A stretch of 64,000 nt of DNA from Lineus longissimus. Lineage: Eukaryota > Nemertea > Pilidiophora > Heteronemertea > Lineidae. Position numbers and translations under genes: made by a program. A model generated the notes under the pieces. That model ran no database searches and had not been told where the DNA came from. It was given only the letters and a program-made list of their open reading frames with translations. The stretch is taken from NCBI RefSeq assembly GCF_910592395.1, contig NC_088315.1:11906501-11970500 (forward strand), in the 5' to 3' direction. Shown in pieces: positions 48,464 to 60,470 of this stretch (position 1 is the first letter of the stretch; every line of letters starts with the position of its first letter).

Positions 48464-48676
48464 GAAGCCTACTCTATTTTCTAACTGAGTCACACAAGAT
48501 ACAAGTTACCGTATTTAAATGTTGTCAGACCAGCCTCCAACGTGAGACACACAAGTGGTTTGGGCAGGATTGTGAGATGTACCAAACGAGATAAGCAAAA
48601 CTTGATGAAAATAACGTATCTGGCATTGTTTTATATGACTTATTTGTTAAATAAAAGTGCTTCGATGTACTTGTAG

Positions 48677-49305
48677 ATGTGGAGCTACCAGAGGACAACA
48701 ATGACGGCAGTGATGATAAGTTCGGAGTTGGCGACGGCGAGGAACGAATGGATTTAGAACCGTTGTCTCATGAGGCTTCCAGCAAAGAAAAAAAGGCGAA
48801 GAAGAGAAAACCGCCCAAGTGTGACAAAAGGGAGAAAGATTCGAAGAAGTGTAAAGTACAAGAACCGAAAGCTTCAAAAAGTCTTCCTAAACGAAAGAGC
48901 AAGAAAGTGACAAATTATGACATGTCAGAAGAAACAACACAAGACGATTCTTTTTTAGACGAACATTACGTACTAACTAAATCAGGTGATGAGTCAAGCA
49001 CAGACTCAGGTAATGATAGCTTGCTGTCTGAAAAGTCAATCACTAAAGTGTCAAAATCAAGGTCAGGCAAGAAATCTTGGATCTAATGGTCCAAAGAAGA
49101 AATACATTTTCTACAGATCGGTTTCCAACGAAACATCACGAATGACAGGGTTCCTCGTAAAGCAGATGCTGAACGTGTCATGGATAAGTATCCTACGTTG
49201 AAAAAGCGGACATGGACACAAATCAAAGGCAAGGTGCAAAATCTGATCAAACAAAAAGATTCGATTCGAAGTACTCTTTTGGAAAAAGCTAAAGATAAAA
49301 TGTAG
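48677..49305 (+). pseudogene. Lys-rich nuclear protein with SANT/Myb-like domain, in-frame stop
   Basis: The frame is open from 48655 and may be entered by a splice acceptor before 48677 (ACTTGTAG). The first ~135 codons are acidic, then very Lys-rich, like a nuclear linker (KKAKKRKPPKCDKREKDSKK). A TAA stands at 49084-49086. The same frame then continues to a TAG at 49303-49305, with WSKEEIHFLQIGFQRNI and ERVMDKYPTLKKRTWTQIKG. This W...W, helix-rich pattern looks like a SANT/Myb DNA-binding domain beginning exactly after the stop. Either the gene has a nonsense mutation, or splicing skips the TAA, or the base call is wrong. Harbinger transposons also carry Myb-like proteins, so an element origin is possible. 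Confidence 0.55.
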
Positions 49306-52052
49306 TTTTTTCTAGCATCATCTTTTAATCCCGAAACCAATCATTGATGTAGAGTTTCATGTTTCTTTCTGTACACTGGACCATTTTTTATTACAGCTAA
49401 ACAGATACTAGTAATAGCAACATATATATAGAACGCATTTACATTCTAAAACATTAGGTCATCTATATTTTACGAATTAAGGGTCATCATAATGCATCTA
49501 ATAATCAATTGTGCAAGCATGACACATCAAGTGAAATATTTATTTGGAGTGGCATAATGTTCTTAGGTCTAAGTTTTTTAGGATTGTAATCTGTGCATGC
49601 ATAAAATATATTATCAATTTGAATTATTTTTTCGTGTTCGTGTCGAGCTGCAACTGCCATGTCTGCACACTTTTCACCTCAGTGCATGGATGGTTAACAC
49701 GGCCTATTAAGCTTCTGTGGTTGGCTAATATTCTTATGAGGCTCCTTGCGAGTCCTCTTTCATTATGCCAGGGTAATAGGGTATAGGAAATGAAGGCAAT
49801 TGAAGGCCATCATGGATGATCTGGTCAAATAATTTGCAAACATCTTAAAAACCTAACAAAATCTGCGGCTAGCGGGATTGAAGTACATTGAGTATTTGAG
49901 TAAAACATTTGTGATTTCACCCATAACACAGGTTCCTTTTTAAATAAGTTATGAAATGATTGCAAAATTTCATAGTTATTTTGGCATCCCTCAGCTTAAG
50001 TTCTTCTTTCGATCCTGAATACATATTATAAGTACGTTGACCGATTTGTTTGACTGTACATGACACTGAATCAAGCATGAGGCTGAACGACAAATAAGTC
50101 ATAATGATCAGTTTGATCAGTGCTGGTAGATATTTCCTTCTTCTTTTGTGCATATTGATGCACAGTGCTCAGCTGGTTCCTCTGCATAATGATGCCGTGC
50201 TCCGATGGTTCCTCTGCATAATGATGCAGTGTGCTGCTAGTTGCATTCATGCAACATTTTGGGCGACTGAACGTGCAGCTAATATGAACTTTCTTCACAT
50301 GAGTACAAGCTGAAAGCGTTTTATCTCATACAATTTGGACTAATATCATGTGTTGGCCTGTGCACAAGATTGGGAACGGAGTAAACTGGGTTTATTTTGA
50401 TATGTAGCGGGGGGGGGGGCAGTTGGGTATAATCGATAGATAGAGTGTTGCTATAGCTTACTGTTGGGGGAAGAGTGAAATTCAAACTTTCGTGAAAAGG
50501 GAAATGGGATAAAGGCAGCGAGAAGTGCTGAAAATTGAAAGTGCTTAATGGAAAGAATGGAAACATTCACACATCTTGACAGCCATTTGTCTTGGTCCGA
50601 CGGCAATGACCATTTATTTCTAAAAGATGTAAATCATTGTATTGCATCTTCTTTTTCTTTTATTGGCGAGAATTGAACAATATGCGATTGAGAGATTCTT
50701 TTTCATTTTCTTGAGACTAGATTGTACATGGCATCTTGCAATCGAGGTTAACATGCCAGATTGAGGGACTCCAGCTTAATGTGCATTATGCATGAATGGT
50801 GCGGTGTTCCGCTAGTTACATTTATTAATGCAACAGTTTAAGCAGTTGAACGGACATCTATACGGGTACGTCGTCTGTTGGTAACGGGGCCACCTGATGG
50901 TGTACAGATGTTTATCAATCTTCCGATTTCCCCGCGTTATGAAGCAACTTCGTAATGAGGAAAAACCCAATCTCCACAGCCGGGAAGAGGTCATCATAGT
51001 GATAAAAAAATGTCATTTGGGTTCTCCCTAACGACGTGCTAACATGCCAACAATCATTTGCTGGCCTGGCGAGTGGGGTCGGATAGGGTTGGGTCTGGAT
51101 ATAGTTGACGTGCTAGATAACAATATAAGTGAGGGGATCCAAGCACACGATAGTGGTTTTGAGGCAGTGTTCTCAGCGTCCCTGAGGTTAACGAACATCT
51201 CTCAAGAGACCTGGTGCCGTAGACCGATGCTGAACTTGCAGACATACTAACTTAGCAGAGAATGAACTCGGAAGTCAGGAGTAATCATATAATAGTTTAT
51301 TTGTACTTACTTGATTTAGGAGTTTCTGATTTAGCTAGACACTATTGGATGCAAGCTGGGCCGCCCAAGAGAGGAAAGAGAGAGAGAGAGAGCCGGCGTG
51401 CCCAGTGCTTAAATACCCAGATGCCAAGTCACGAGCTCAGAGTCCAGGATTACGGAAGACGAATACTAATTAAAGGAGCAACCCGGTCCAGGGTACGAGG
51501 CCGTCCAGAGAGAGACCTAACAATGTCAAGTGCCTCCCCCTGGTAGCTGAAGACCATTGGGAAGCTATGATTGGACGCCTCGTACCAGGTGACCATGATC
51601 GGAACGTTAACTGTGCCAAGATCACTGGCCATCCCTTTAAGGACTTACTGCTGTCAGCGCAATCCTCCGACTTGGAACCGCGTGACTCGGACACCTGGAC
51701 TCACTGCTTATATTGTATAATAATACAACGTAGTCTCCTCCAAACAAACGTGGTATATGTACGATTGACATCTGGCCTTTATATCGTGGGCATTCTACGA
51801 TTAATGAACAGCCAATCAGGAGTCCGTTATAGTGAAGGAGGTTAGGTTGTTGATCTTTTGTTTTAATATATGGTCACTGTCCGCTCGTCCCCGCTCCCCG
51901 GGCGCCCCCCCGCCCGCCCGCCCCCCCCCCCCTCCGATTCCACCCTACCATAGACCCCGCATTTGCCCTACCCTTTTTAGTGCAGGCAATGCTTTGAATT
52001 ACCGAACATCTGGTTATGCGCTCCGACCGTGCGACCCGACCAGTACGAACTG
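49306..52052. other. no gene seen; minor repeats and homopolymers
   Basis: Contents noted: three copies of a GGTTCCTCTGCATAATGATG-like unit at about 50155-50240, with a diverged relative near 50785-50840; poly-G near 50409-50419; a GA repeat near 51374-51392; and a C-rich tract at about 51898-51933. Short frames in this stretch have no motifs that I recognise. Confidence 0.4.
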
Positions 52053-52254
52053 CCGGTGTAAAAGTAGAAAATGTCCCCTGGAAAAAGTGTCCGGCCCTAT
52101 TGTATTCTGCTATAATAATAATATTTTTATGGTCCTATTATCTGGTCTATCGAGACCATGACTGACAATGCAATAGCTCAGAGATTGAAGCGCATAATAG
52201 AATCCTTTGATTCCCGGACATTCTATCCTAGGACATTTTAAACTTCTACACCGG
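52053..52254 (-). mobile_element. MITE-like element, copy 2
   Basis: This 202-bp copy is in inverse orientation to 13075-13247, with termini CCGGTGTAAAAGTAGAAAA and TTTTAAACTTCTACACCGG. It is about 29 bp longer in the middle. Dispersed, short, non-coding and with inverted ends, it fits a MITE family. Confidence 0.7.
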
Positions 52255-52682
52255 TCCAGTGTAATCGTTATTGTAGTCCTCTGAAGATATCAGCCCGAGT
52301 CAGCTTGCAAGCACAAGGAAAATAGTGGAAGAGTACCCTCCCCTGATCCCCACCCATAAACGTGCCCGCCCACGGACCCCAACCACCACCACGCCTTTGG
52401 CTGCACATTGATTTTTTTACTCTCTCCACCTGACGTTTGATTGGAAATGCCCCCAAGCTCAGGATGATAGGCCTACTTTTTCCTATTCCGCTGGGTGATT
52501 AGTCAACCGAACGTAATCACGACGCCAACAGAGGTTCTTCGAATGCATTGCGAAAGTCAAGGGCGAAAGTGACGAAATCAGCGCCTCCAGTCTCAAGATT
52601 GCGAAATGCCCGGTTAGCAGAATTTCTTAAGAGTCGGACCTCAATTCATTTGTCGTAATATATCGCTTACCATCGGGACGAA
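52255..52682. other. upstream region of chromodomain gene
   Basis: No coding sequence recognised. It should contain the promoter and 5' leader of the gene starting at 52683. No clear TATA box was identified. Confidence 0.35.
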
Positions 52683-55600
52683 ATGGATTCTACCAGTAAC
52701 AATAATGATACAGGTAATAGCATGGTTAATGAAGATTTAGCAGGTATCAATATTATTGTGAAGTTTTCTTTACATAATCGACATTGGCGGCGTTAGGCCA
52801 ACCAAACCAGCCAGCCCCTTTCGGTACAGACTGCATACAATGTCAATAACATAGGCCTATGCACATGATGATGCATCGAATGTAACTGAAATGAAATGCA
52901 TGAACAGCAGGCAGCTGCTGTGCAGACTGACAGAGGTATAAAGTTATTTATGGACCCTTGACATAAGCGGAATCTTGATTTGTTTGCTTGTTTCACCTAT
53001 AGGAGATGGGTAGGCCTATTACTTAGTATTGGGATTATTGTTAATGTTATGTTAGGTGAGCACACTCACTGACGCTCACACTCACGGGCCATCATGGCCA
53101 TGGCCATGCAGACGCAGTGACAGTGTGGGCTATTATAAATCACATAAACTGTGAGATACAAACTTGTGATATCGCGATATGGGTAGGTAATCATTAAGTG
53201 CATCTCACGGTTTATTATAAGCCCACAGTGTGACGACAATCACAATTGAATAATGTCGATGCCAAAATCATGAAATGCGAGTATCGTATAGCGAGGCTAT
53301 AGTTTTGTCCAAGTTGTTACGTAATCTTGGAAATCTGGACTTTTACTACAGCAAATACATTACACTTATTTACAGTCATAGGCTTACTCTGAAAAGGTTC
53401 CCTTCAAACTTGGTACATGTGCAAACAAAATTGGCATTTGGATTGTGAAAAAAAAGGATGCAACTGTGACTCTTTCCCGTTTCCCTCTCTCTGCAACCAA
53501 ACAATGGAGAGAATAAAGTTTTAATCCTTCTCGTATTGTTCTGGACACTCTCCACGCATGCGAGGAGTTTGGTCAGGGTCTTTCTCGAAACTGTCTATTG
53601 TACTGCCACATCGTGAGAAGATGATGGTATGGTACAAATGTAGATAGCCATGGTATCTAGCACTGCATTTACAGAAGCTTAGCAGCCCACCAGGCCAGGC
53701 CTACCGGTACATTAATTTAGTAAATGAATTATGAGTGACTTCCTCACGCACGCTGTTATTGTAACTGAACCACTGAGGACCAGGAATGGTTATTAAAAGT
53801 GGACCCACAATGATTATGATGACAGTACAGTACTGCCACTTTTTAAAGGGTAATTAAATTAGCGCCATGTCTGCATGACAGAAATAGTAAAATGGGGATA
53901 CAAAGCAGACCTGGCGATATATTATCGTGCAATGTTAGCATCATTGGGAATTGCCATTCTAAATTTTAACTTCTTCATCTTTGCGAAAATTCTGGCTGCA
54001 TAGCAGCCATCTTTGAAATCTTTTTTCCGATTTCATTGCCAATTGGTTGTATGCAGAGGTACAAATAATACCCAAAAGATTGAGAAGCAGATACACTGCC
54101 ACTAAAAGTGACTGACAATAATCTTCAGATTGTGGCATGTGACCTCTTTGCTAGACCGTCTGACCCAGATGTGTTTGCCTTCTCTTTTACAGGCTGCACC
54201 AGCAAGTAGGCCTGAGGCAACTTCTCAACCTGTGAACAATAGGAAGTCAGTCAAAGCTAAGGTATGTGTGTGACCAAGTTTCCATCACCGAATTCTTTTT
54301 AGACCTTGAGATTGTTCAGACTTTACTTGTCATGTCCAATCTGTCATCATGACTTTATGGGAAAACCTGTGGCATGTTTGTCAAGGTTCCGCAGCAAAAC
54401 ATCCCCATAGCATAATGCTGCCACCTCCGTGCTTCACAGTCAGTACGGTGTTCTTTGGATTACCACCCCCCCCCCCGTTTTGCCAAACGTACTGCTGGTA
54501 GTTGTGGCCGAAGACTTCGCTTTTAGTCTCATCAGACCAAAGAACACTCCTCCAGAAGGCTCTGTATTTGCCCACATGTTCTCTCGCAAACTTCAGCCTT
54601 GCTTCCCGGTAGCCTTTTTGAAGTAAAGGCTTCTTTCTTGCCCTGCAGCCTCGTAGTCCACTACGATGCAGGACCTTCTGGACAGTGGACAGTGACACAT
54701 TTGTCTCTGTAGCTTCTAATTCCTGGCAGAGGTGTTTCTTGGTCGTCTCAGGGTTAATGTGCACCTTTCTAACCAATGTGGGCTCATCTTTGGCTGTCAG
54801 CTTGCGCTTTCTTACTGACCTTGGTAAGGCTGCTGTTGTCCCTGGGTCCCTGTACTTCCGCTTTATTGTCTGAACTGACGCCCGTGGCATATCAAGCTGC
54901 TTGAAAATGGCTCTTAGTGAAGTACCAGACTGGTTCAAGTGGACAGGCGACTCTATCAGATCTTGAGAGTACTCCTTTGACTTCCCCATGATGGCTCTAA
55001 GCTGGCAAATGACCTGAGCAGAAACCCAGTCCCTTTAATACTGCTACAGTGGCGCCACCTGAGCTATGACATAATCATGATGGTCAACAGGTAGTGGAGA
55101 CAAGATAAAAGCCATTGCATAACATATTTGCCCACCTCAAGGCCAAACAACTAGTAGATAAGGTAGGTGTATGTAAACTTATGACACTCTGAAATATGCA
55201 TTGTTCTCAAATAGAGCTCATAAAAACAATGAAATTAATGAAACAGAAGTATGTTTTTTAGTTGATGACGAGATGTGATGATAGACTTCCTGTAAACTAT
55301 ATACTATTCCCGCGTTCTGTAGTTGCAGAGAAAGAGACAAGGTTATATCATCCTTTGAATTGTATGTAAACTTTCGAGCACGACTGTACTCTCTAATTTT
55401 TGCCTTGGCCTCGAGAAATGATAGTGTATTTTCAAATTCTTTCTTACCAAACCTGAGTGTGTGTTATTATTGCACCACCAATATCCAATTTGATAACCAG
55501 TACGCATGTACCCAATGGTTTGGTTGTCTAATTTTCTAATTGTAATTTCTTATTCTAGTGTAAAAGTCAATAGTTCCCTTTTTTGTCATGGTAATGTTGT

Positions 55601-57067
55601 GGCATTTTCTATTCTTGGCTCACATGGGTGAGCTTATATCCTTACGATTTCATCTTGTCCAGCATTGTTGGCTTTGACTTTGTCTGTCGTTAAGCACTTT
55701 TATCATGTACCCTAAGTGCAGTGATCTGGCAGACGTATATGATAAATAGAAAACTGCACGAGTGTCTGATCCGAGTATCCAGATTGCACTCGATGATTTT
55801 CTACGCAGGGTGAGAGCTTTTCAAGCCGTAGAAAATCATCTCGTGCAATCTGGATACTCGGATCAGACACTCGTGCGGTTTTCTTATTGTACATGTACAT
55901 GTAAGAAGCACTATCAATGGAAACACGTACCACTTTTTTCAGAAAAGAAAAGCCCAGCAAGGGAAAAGCAAGCAAGGCGAAGGGTAAGAAATTTTTATTA
56001 GATTCAAGTTGCCGTGTTGGAAATAACAGTGGTCATAAGATATATAGAAAATGTAGCACTTGTCTTCATGGCATCATTGCATCACATCATCAGGAGGATA
56101 GGATTTTTGATAGAAATTTGCAACCATAAGCTGATTTAGAAATTTAATTTGCGGTGCAAAAACAAACAGTTATGTGATATTTCCATTGAAATAATGGACT
56201 CCTCGGAGTGCATGATGCAATGAGATTACAAAGAAACATTTAGCCAAATGTTCAGTTGTTGAAAGGTTTAATGAGGAACTGACCCCTGTATCCTCATATC
56301 CAATCGGGGGGGGGGGGGCAATTTGGTCGCATGGCCATCAAAATGAAATGTAATTGACTTATTTTGCAGGAGACTTATTGCGCAGCTGAGAGAATAGACA
56401 ACTACGACCCCAAAAACAACACGTATTACATAAAGTGGCAAGGATATGATGCGTCCCACAACTCATGGGTGAAAGCGGAAGACGTAACTTCTCCTCTCAT
56501 CTCTTCTTACAAAGAAAAATTAGGTAAATCATGATTGAAAGGATTATGGCTGTGTGCTCTATGCAGTTGATGTTGTAGTGGTTGTGAGTCAGGCTGATGC
56601 AGCAGTTTCTTAGAGGTAGTGCCCAATTCGAACAACTGTAGCTTATCACATAATTATCGTTTATCAGAATTGTGGAGTCAAAAGGAAGGATTGACAATCA
56701 ATTTATTGAAATTCCTTCAGATGATACATTAAAAGATGTCATAAAACTCACCTGTCCATTCAAAAGGCTTTTGTATTGCAATTACAGAACGGTTTCTATT
56801 CAATAAAAACACTTCGCTGGTGAGAAAATTGTTGGGAACTCTTCAAAGCAGTGGAAGTCTTTGGTTCAAAGGCATCTCAAACTAGTATGAGGTTGCAGCA
56901 TGAATGCAGTGTAATTGAGATTTGCTTGTTTTCTTCGCCTTAATTCCATATATTTTGGTAGTGTACCCTTGGAAGAAAATGATATGATGTCGTGTGATAC
57001 TAATATCTGCATAATAGTGGTTCTTTTAATTTCCTCTATTTTAGGTTCAGGAACGCACAAGAAGTGA
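52683..57067 (+). CDS. small chromodomain protein gene (four core exons)
   Basis: Exons: 52683-52713 (ATG in a good context, donor CAG then GTAATA), 55943-55983 (acceptor CTTTTTTCAG, donor AGG then GTAAGA), 56370-56523 (acceptor ATTTTGCAG, donor TTAG then GTAAAT) and 57045-57067 (acceptor CTATTTTAG, ending TGA). Phases are 1, 0 and 1 and all joins are open, giving about 82 residues. The third exon encodes a chromodomain: YCAAERIDNYDPKNNTYYI, then KWQGYDASHNSW, with aromatic residues at the positions that cage methyl-lysine. The exon before it is a basic linker. The likely role is reading histone methylation in the nucleus. An AATAAA at 57402-57407 could end the transcript. The large first intron contains a truncated Tc1 element and an optional exon. 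Confidence 0.65.
53120..53231. repeat. imperfect inverted repeat in intron
   Basis: ACAGTGTGGGCTATTATAAA is mirrored by TTTATTATAAGCCCACAGTG about 50 bp away, a possible small MITE. The rest of the intron to 54192 shows nothing that I can name. Confidence 0.5.
54193..54261 (+). other. candidate alternative exon of chromodomain gene
   Basis: This 69-nt segment is flanked by a strong acceptor (TCTCTTTTACAG) and donor (AAG, then GTATGT). Read from its first base it is open (AAPASRPEATSQPVNNRKSV). If spliced after the first exon, which ends in phase 1, it meets TAG after five codons. It is therefore either an exon tied to another start, or one whose inclusion ends the protein early. Confidence 0.45.
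54381..54989 (-). pseudogene. Tc1-type transposase, C-terminally truncated
   Basis: This 202-codon remnant has the two helix-turn-helix units (SLRAIFKQLDMPRASVQTIK and the second near residues 60-115), then the first catalytic Asp in VLWSDETK and GGGSIMLWGCFAA. The frame stops there. The second Asp and the third catalytic residue, normally 130 or so residues further, are absent, so it cannot transpose. A homopolymer-based GGGGG insertion sits at about residue 173. Confidence 0.92.
54381..55386 (-). mobile_element. truncated Tc1 element with intact 5' IR/DR end
   Basis: The right boundary is an inverted terminal repeat ending at 55386 with the TA target at 55387-55388. TGTATGTAAACTT occurs at the end (about 55361) and again about 190 bp inside (55169), the paired direct repeats of an IR/DR-type Tc1 end. 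The other end of the element is lost beyond the transposase remnant. It lies in the first intron of the chromodomain gene in opposite orientation. Confidence 0.85.
55750..55883. repeat. near-perfect 56-bp inverted repeat
   Basis: The arms 55750-55805 and 55827-55883 share GCACGAGTGTCTGATCCGAG and the following ~35 bases, with three or four differences and a ~21-bp spacer. A transcript across it would form a long hairpin. It lies in the same intron as the Tc1 remnant. Probably a snapback MITE. Confidence 0.8.
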
Positions 57068-57401
57068 TGCACCTCATGTCTTAGCCCTTTCGATTGTTGA
57101 AAAAATTTATGTGAATTTGTGCAAATCCTCCCACCTGTGTTTTTTTGTTCAGTGGAATTCACGTATTTCGGTATTCCTTCTTCACCTCCACGCATTATTC
57201 ATTCTGACATAAACTCACATGATCACTTTTGATGAAAGATTACATAATGGATAATATTGAATTTGCACAAATATAGTAACAATGTAAACTTATCATATCT
57301 TTCAAAGGTCTCATTAAAAGTAAATGTAAGTTACATGTACATGTACTGTGGAATTATTGTTTTTTCAGACAATCTGTGGCTGTTGTATACATGTATCATT
57401 T

Positions 57402-57407
57402 AATAAA
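57402..57407 (+). terminator. possible polyadenylation signal
   Basis: AATAAA lies 335 bp after the stop codon of the chromodomain gene. It is the first canonical hexamer that I see in that direction. The region between (57068-57401) is probably 3' UTR. Confidence 0.4.
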
Positions 57408-57490
57408 CGTGGCGTTTTTCATATTATTAGATACATATAGTCTTGCCTTTATCTTTGCTACCTCACAGCGACTTGACTACATGTATTATA

Positions 57491-57628
57491 AGGGACCATC
57501 TCAAAAGTATTTTGAAGCCTAAAAGACTACGGGTAAGTCATTTAGTCTTTTTGAGTGTGGTCACACCCAAGACTAAGTGACTTGAGTCATTTTTGCTTCA
57601 AAAAACATGTACCTGTGAGATGGTCCCT
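57491..57628. repeat. MITE-like inverted repeat
   Basis: AGGGACCATCTCA at 57491 is mirrored by TGAGATGGTCCCT ending at 57628, with an inner TTTTGAAGC/GCTTCAAAA pair. The ~138-bp non-coding unit resembles a small DNA-transposon derivative. A partial relative (TTTTTGAGACGGTCCCT) occurs near 885-901. Confidence 0.55.
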
Positions 57629-57884
57629 GAATGCATACCTTGAGACAATATCCAGACCGGCACTTGATACTGAGTTTCTCTTGAATTGGCATGAATAGAG
57701 AAGTCTGGCTACATGTGCTAGGATTGCAAATTACAGCGTACTTTACATGTACATTGGACTTGGAGCCTCCCTCGGTGGATACCTCTCTAATAAGGACACC
57801 GGTGCTGAATTGGTTTGGGTGGAATTCCACAACCAGGACGCCTTTCAATTGCGGACGATATTGGAGTGTCCTAACAGCAAGGTA

Positions 57885-59520
57885 ACACTTTACTTTAGAC
57901 AACGTCACGTCCAACAAGAATACACCTGCCACATACGGAAATACTGCCTTTGAAGACATCATTCAGAATGTTTGGGTTACTTAAGGATTTGTCACACCCA
58001 CCCAGAATATACACAAGATGTCATTGAAAATGCTTAAAAAAATGTCACATCCCACCTGAATACGCCTGATCGTATGGAAATACCGTCTCTGAAGACGTCA
58101 TCCAGAATCATGGTCGGTTTACTTTCGACACAATGTCACATCCAACCTGAATACGCCTGATCGTATGGAAATACCGTCACTGAAGACATTATCCAGAATC
58201 ATGGTCGGTTTACTTTCGACACAATGTCACATCCAACCTGAATACGCCTGATCGTATGGAAATACCGTCTCTGAAGACGTCATCCAGAATGGTCGGTTTA
58301 CTTTCGACACAATGTCACATCCAACCTGAATTCGCCTGATCGTATGGAAATACCGTCTCTGAAGACGTCATCCAGAATGGTCGGGTTACTTCCGACACAA
58401 TGTCACATCCAACCTGAATACGCCTGATCGTATGGAAATACCGTCTCTGAAGACATTATCCAGAATGGTCGGTTTACTTTCGACACAATGTCACATCCAA
58501 CCTGAATACGCCTGATCGTATGGAAATACCGTCTCTGAAGACATCATCCAGAATGGTCGGTTTACTTTCGACACAATGTCACATCCAACCTGAATACGCC
58601 TGATCGTATGGAAATACCGTCTCTGAAGACGTCATCCAGAATGGTCGGTTTACTTTCGACACAATGTCACATCCAACCTGAATACGCCTGATCGTATGGA
58701 AATACTGTCTCTGAAGACATTATCCAGAATCATGGTCGGTTTACTTTCGACACAATGTCACATCCAACCTGAATACGCCTGATCGTATGGAAATACCGTC
58801 TCTGAAGACGTCATCCAGAATGGTCGGTTTACTTTCGACACAATGTCACATCCAACCTGATTTCGCCTGATCGTATGGAAATACCGTCTCTGAAGACGTC
58901 ATCCAGAATGGTCGGGTTACTTCCGACACAATGTCACATCCAACCTGAATACGCCTGATCGTATGGAAATACCGTCTCTGAAGACATTATCCAGAATGGT
59001 CGGTTTACTTTCGACACAATGTCACATCCAACCTGAATACGCCTGATCGTATGGAAATACCGTCTCTGAAGACATCATCCAGAATGGTCGGTTTACTTTC
59101 GACACAATGTCACATCCAACCTGAATACGCCTGATCGTATGGAAATACCGTCTCTGAAGACGTCATCCAGAATAGTCGGTTTACTTTCGACACAATGTCA
59201 CATCCAACCTGAATACGCCTGATCATATGGAAATACCGTCTCTGAAGACGTCATCCAGAATGGTCGGTTTACTTTCGACACAATGTCACATCCAACCTGA
59301 ATACGCCTGATCGTATGGAAATAATGACTCTGATGATATCATTCAGAAGAGTTGGGTTTACCTACATGTACGATATAATGTCACTTCTAACCAAAATACT
59401 GCAGCTGCATATGGTATGTAATTCAGAATGATGGTTTACTTGAGACAATGTCACATCCAACCAGAATACACCTACCGCATACTGAAGTACAGTCTTTGAA
59501 GATGTCATTCAGAGTAGTTT
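57885..59520 (+). repeat. 88-bp satellite array with higher-order period
   Basis: CGCCTGATCGTATGG occurs about 15 times from 58063 to about 59310, spaced 88 bp, or 91 bp where CAT is inserted (CAGAATCATGGTC). Marker variants (TTCGCCTGATC, GGGTTACTTCCG, CAGAATCATGG) recur at about 0.53 kb, so six monomers form a higher-order unit. Diverged monomers flank the core on both sides (57885-58050 and 59340-59520), as expected where homogenisation acts at the centre of an array. Confidence 0.9.
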
Positions 59521-60470
59521 GATTTTTCTCAGTAATCCAACAGCCCGCTACATGTATACATGTACATGCAGGACAATACAATGGTCAGACACTTCAAAGC
59601 GTGGCCTTCAGGGGATGGCACAAGGACAAGGGCAACTTGAATACACAACCTTTCTCAGTCAAGATGAGGCAGATGCTACTTGACCATACACATCTTTGAC
59701 ACCTGTCTGCTCATTTCCGGCAAAAATTGATGTTTCTTTATACATGTAGGCAGCCTGATAGTATCAGCTGTGTTCACCCAAGGTGAGCAACAATGAAAAC
59801 AAGTGCATGTATTTTGATGCAAGAATCATTTTATTGCTGCTGAAATTCACATTCAGCCAGTAATACAAATCTGCTTATACATAATTGGTGGATTCACAAT
59901 ATATCAGATTACACAAAAGGCATTTTCCAAGGTCCCTAGTGGTCCGGCAATAATTCTAAGTCGTTTTGGGAGTTGCAGGACATCAGCCTAGCCCCCTGCG
60001 GTCAGATAAAAAAATTAACCAGCAGCAGGTACCCCCCCCCCCCCTCATGGTTAAGTTCGTCCCGAGGGCCGGAACATCGCTGTATCGTCGAACAGTTGGC
60101 AGATTCCTGAGCGCCAGACGAGCAAAAAAAACTCTCACTGAACAGTTTTGCCTCAGTTGACACTTTTTGCCATATGACGTCATTTTAGGGTCGTCACAAC
60201 ACCTGATTTGTGGCGTAGTTTCCCAATAAACTGCATTGGAAGTTCGAACTTTCACCAGAAAAAGTCACCTTATTCACAAACATGCTTCTTGAGAACCTCT
60301 GCAAGGGCCTTAAGAGATGCCACAGAGTTCCGAAAACGTTAGCATTTCGTGGCATACTTTGTTAGCTTCGAGTGACATTTGGGGACACTATACCCTTTTA
60401 GACAAACTTAGACCAAATCAAGTCGAAAAATATCGGGATTTCTGAAATAAATCCGGCTTCAAAGGGTTAA
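59521..60470. other. no gene seen; poly-C run
   Basis: Contains a poly-C run near 60029-60043. A phrase at about 59577-59680 looks mildly coding but has no clear splice sites. Nothing else supported. Confidence 0.35.

Larger units (their letters stand above)
45470..48467 (+). mobile_element. 5'-truncated non-LTR retrotransposon (LINE)
   Basis: The copy begins inside the endonuclease domain at about 45475, directly after the 66-bp segment shared in inverse with 16603-16666. It continues through a reverse transcriptase frame and ends in a TA-rich microsatellite tail (48424-48463) after an AATAAA at 48417. The endonuclease and RT lie in different frames, broken near 46046. The RT and C-terminal region look like the CR1/L2-related group, but I do not assign a clade. 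Confidence 0.85.

Noticed and set aside
55712-56001. Similar small proteins on both strands (SDPSIQIA...)
   Set aside because: They arise from the two arms of a 56-bp inverted repeat.
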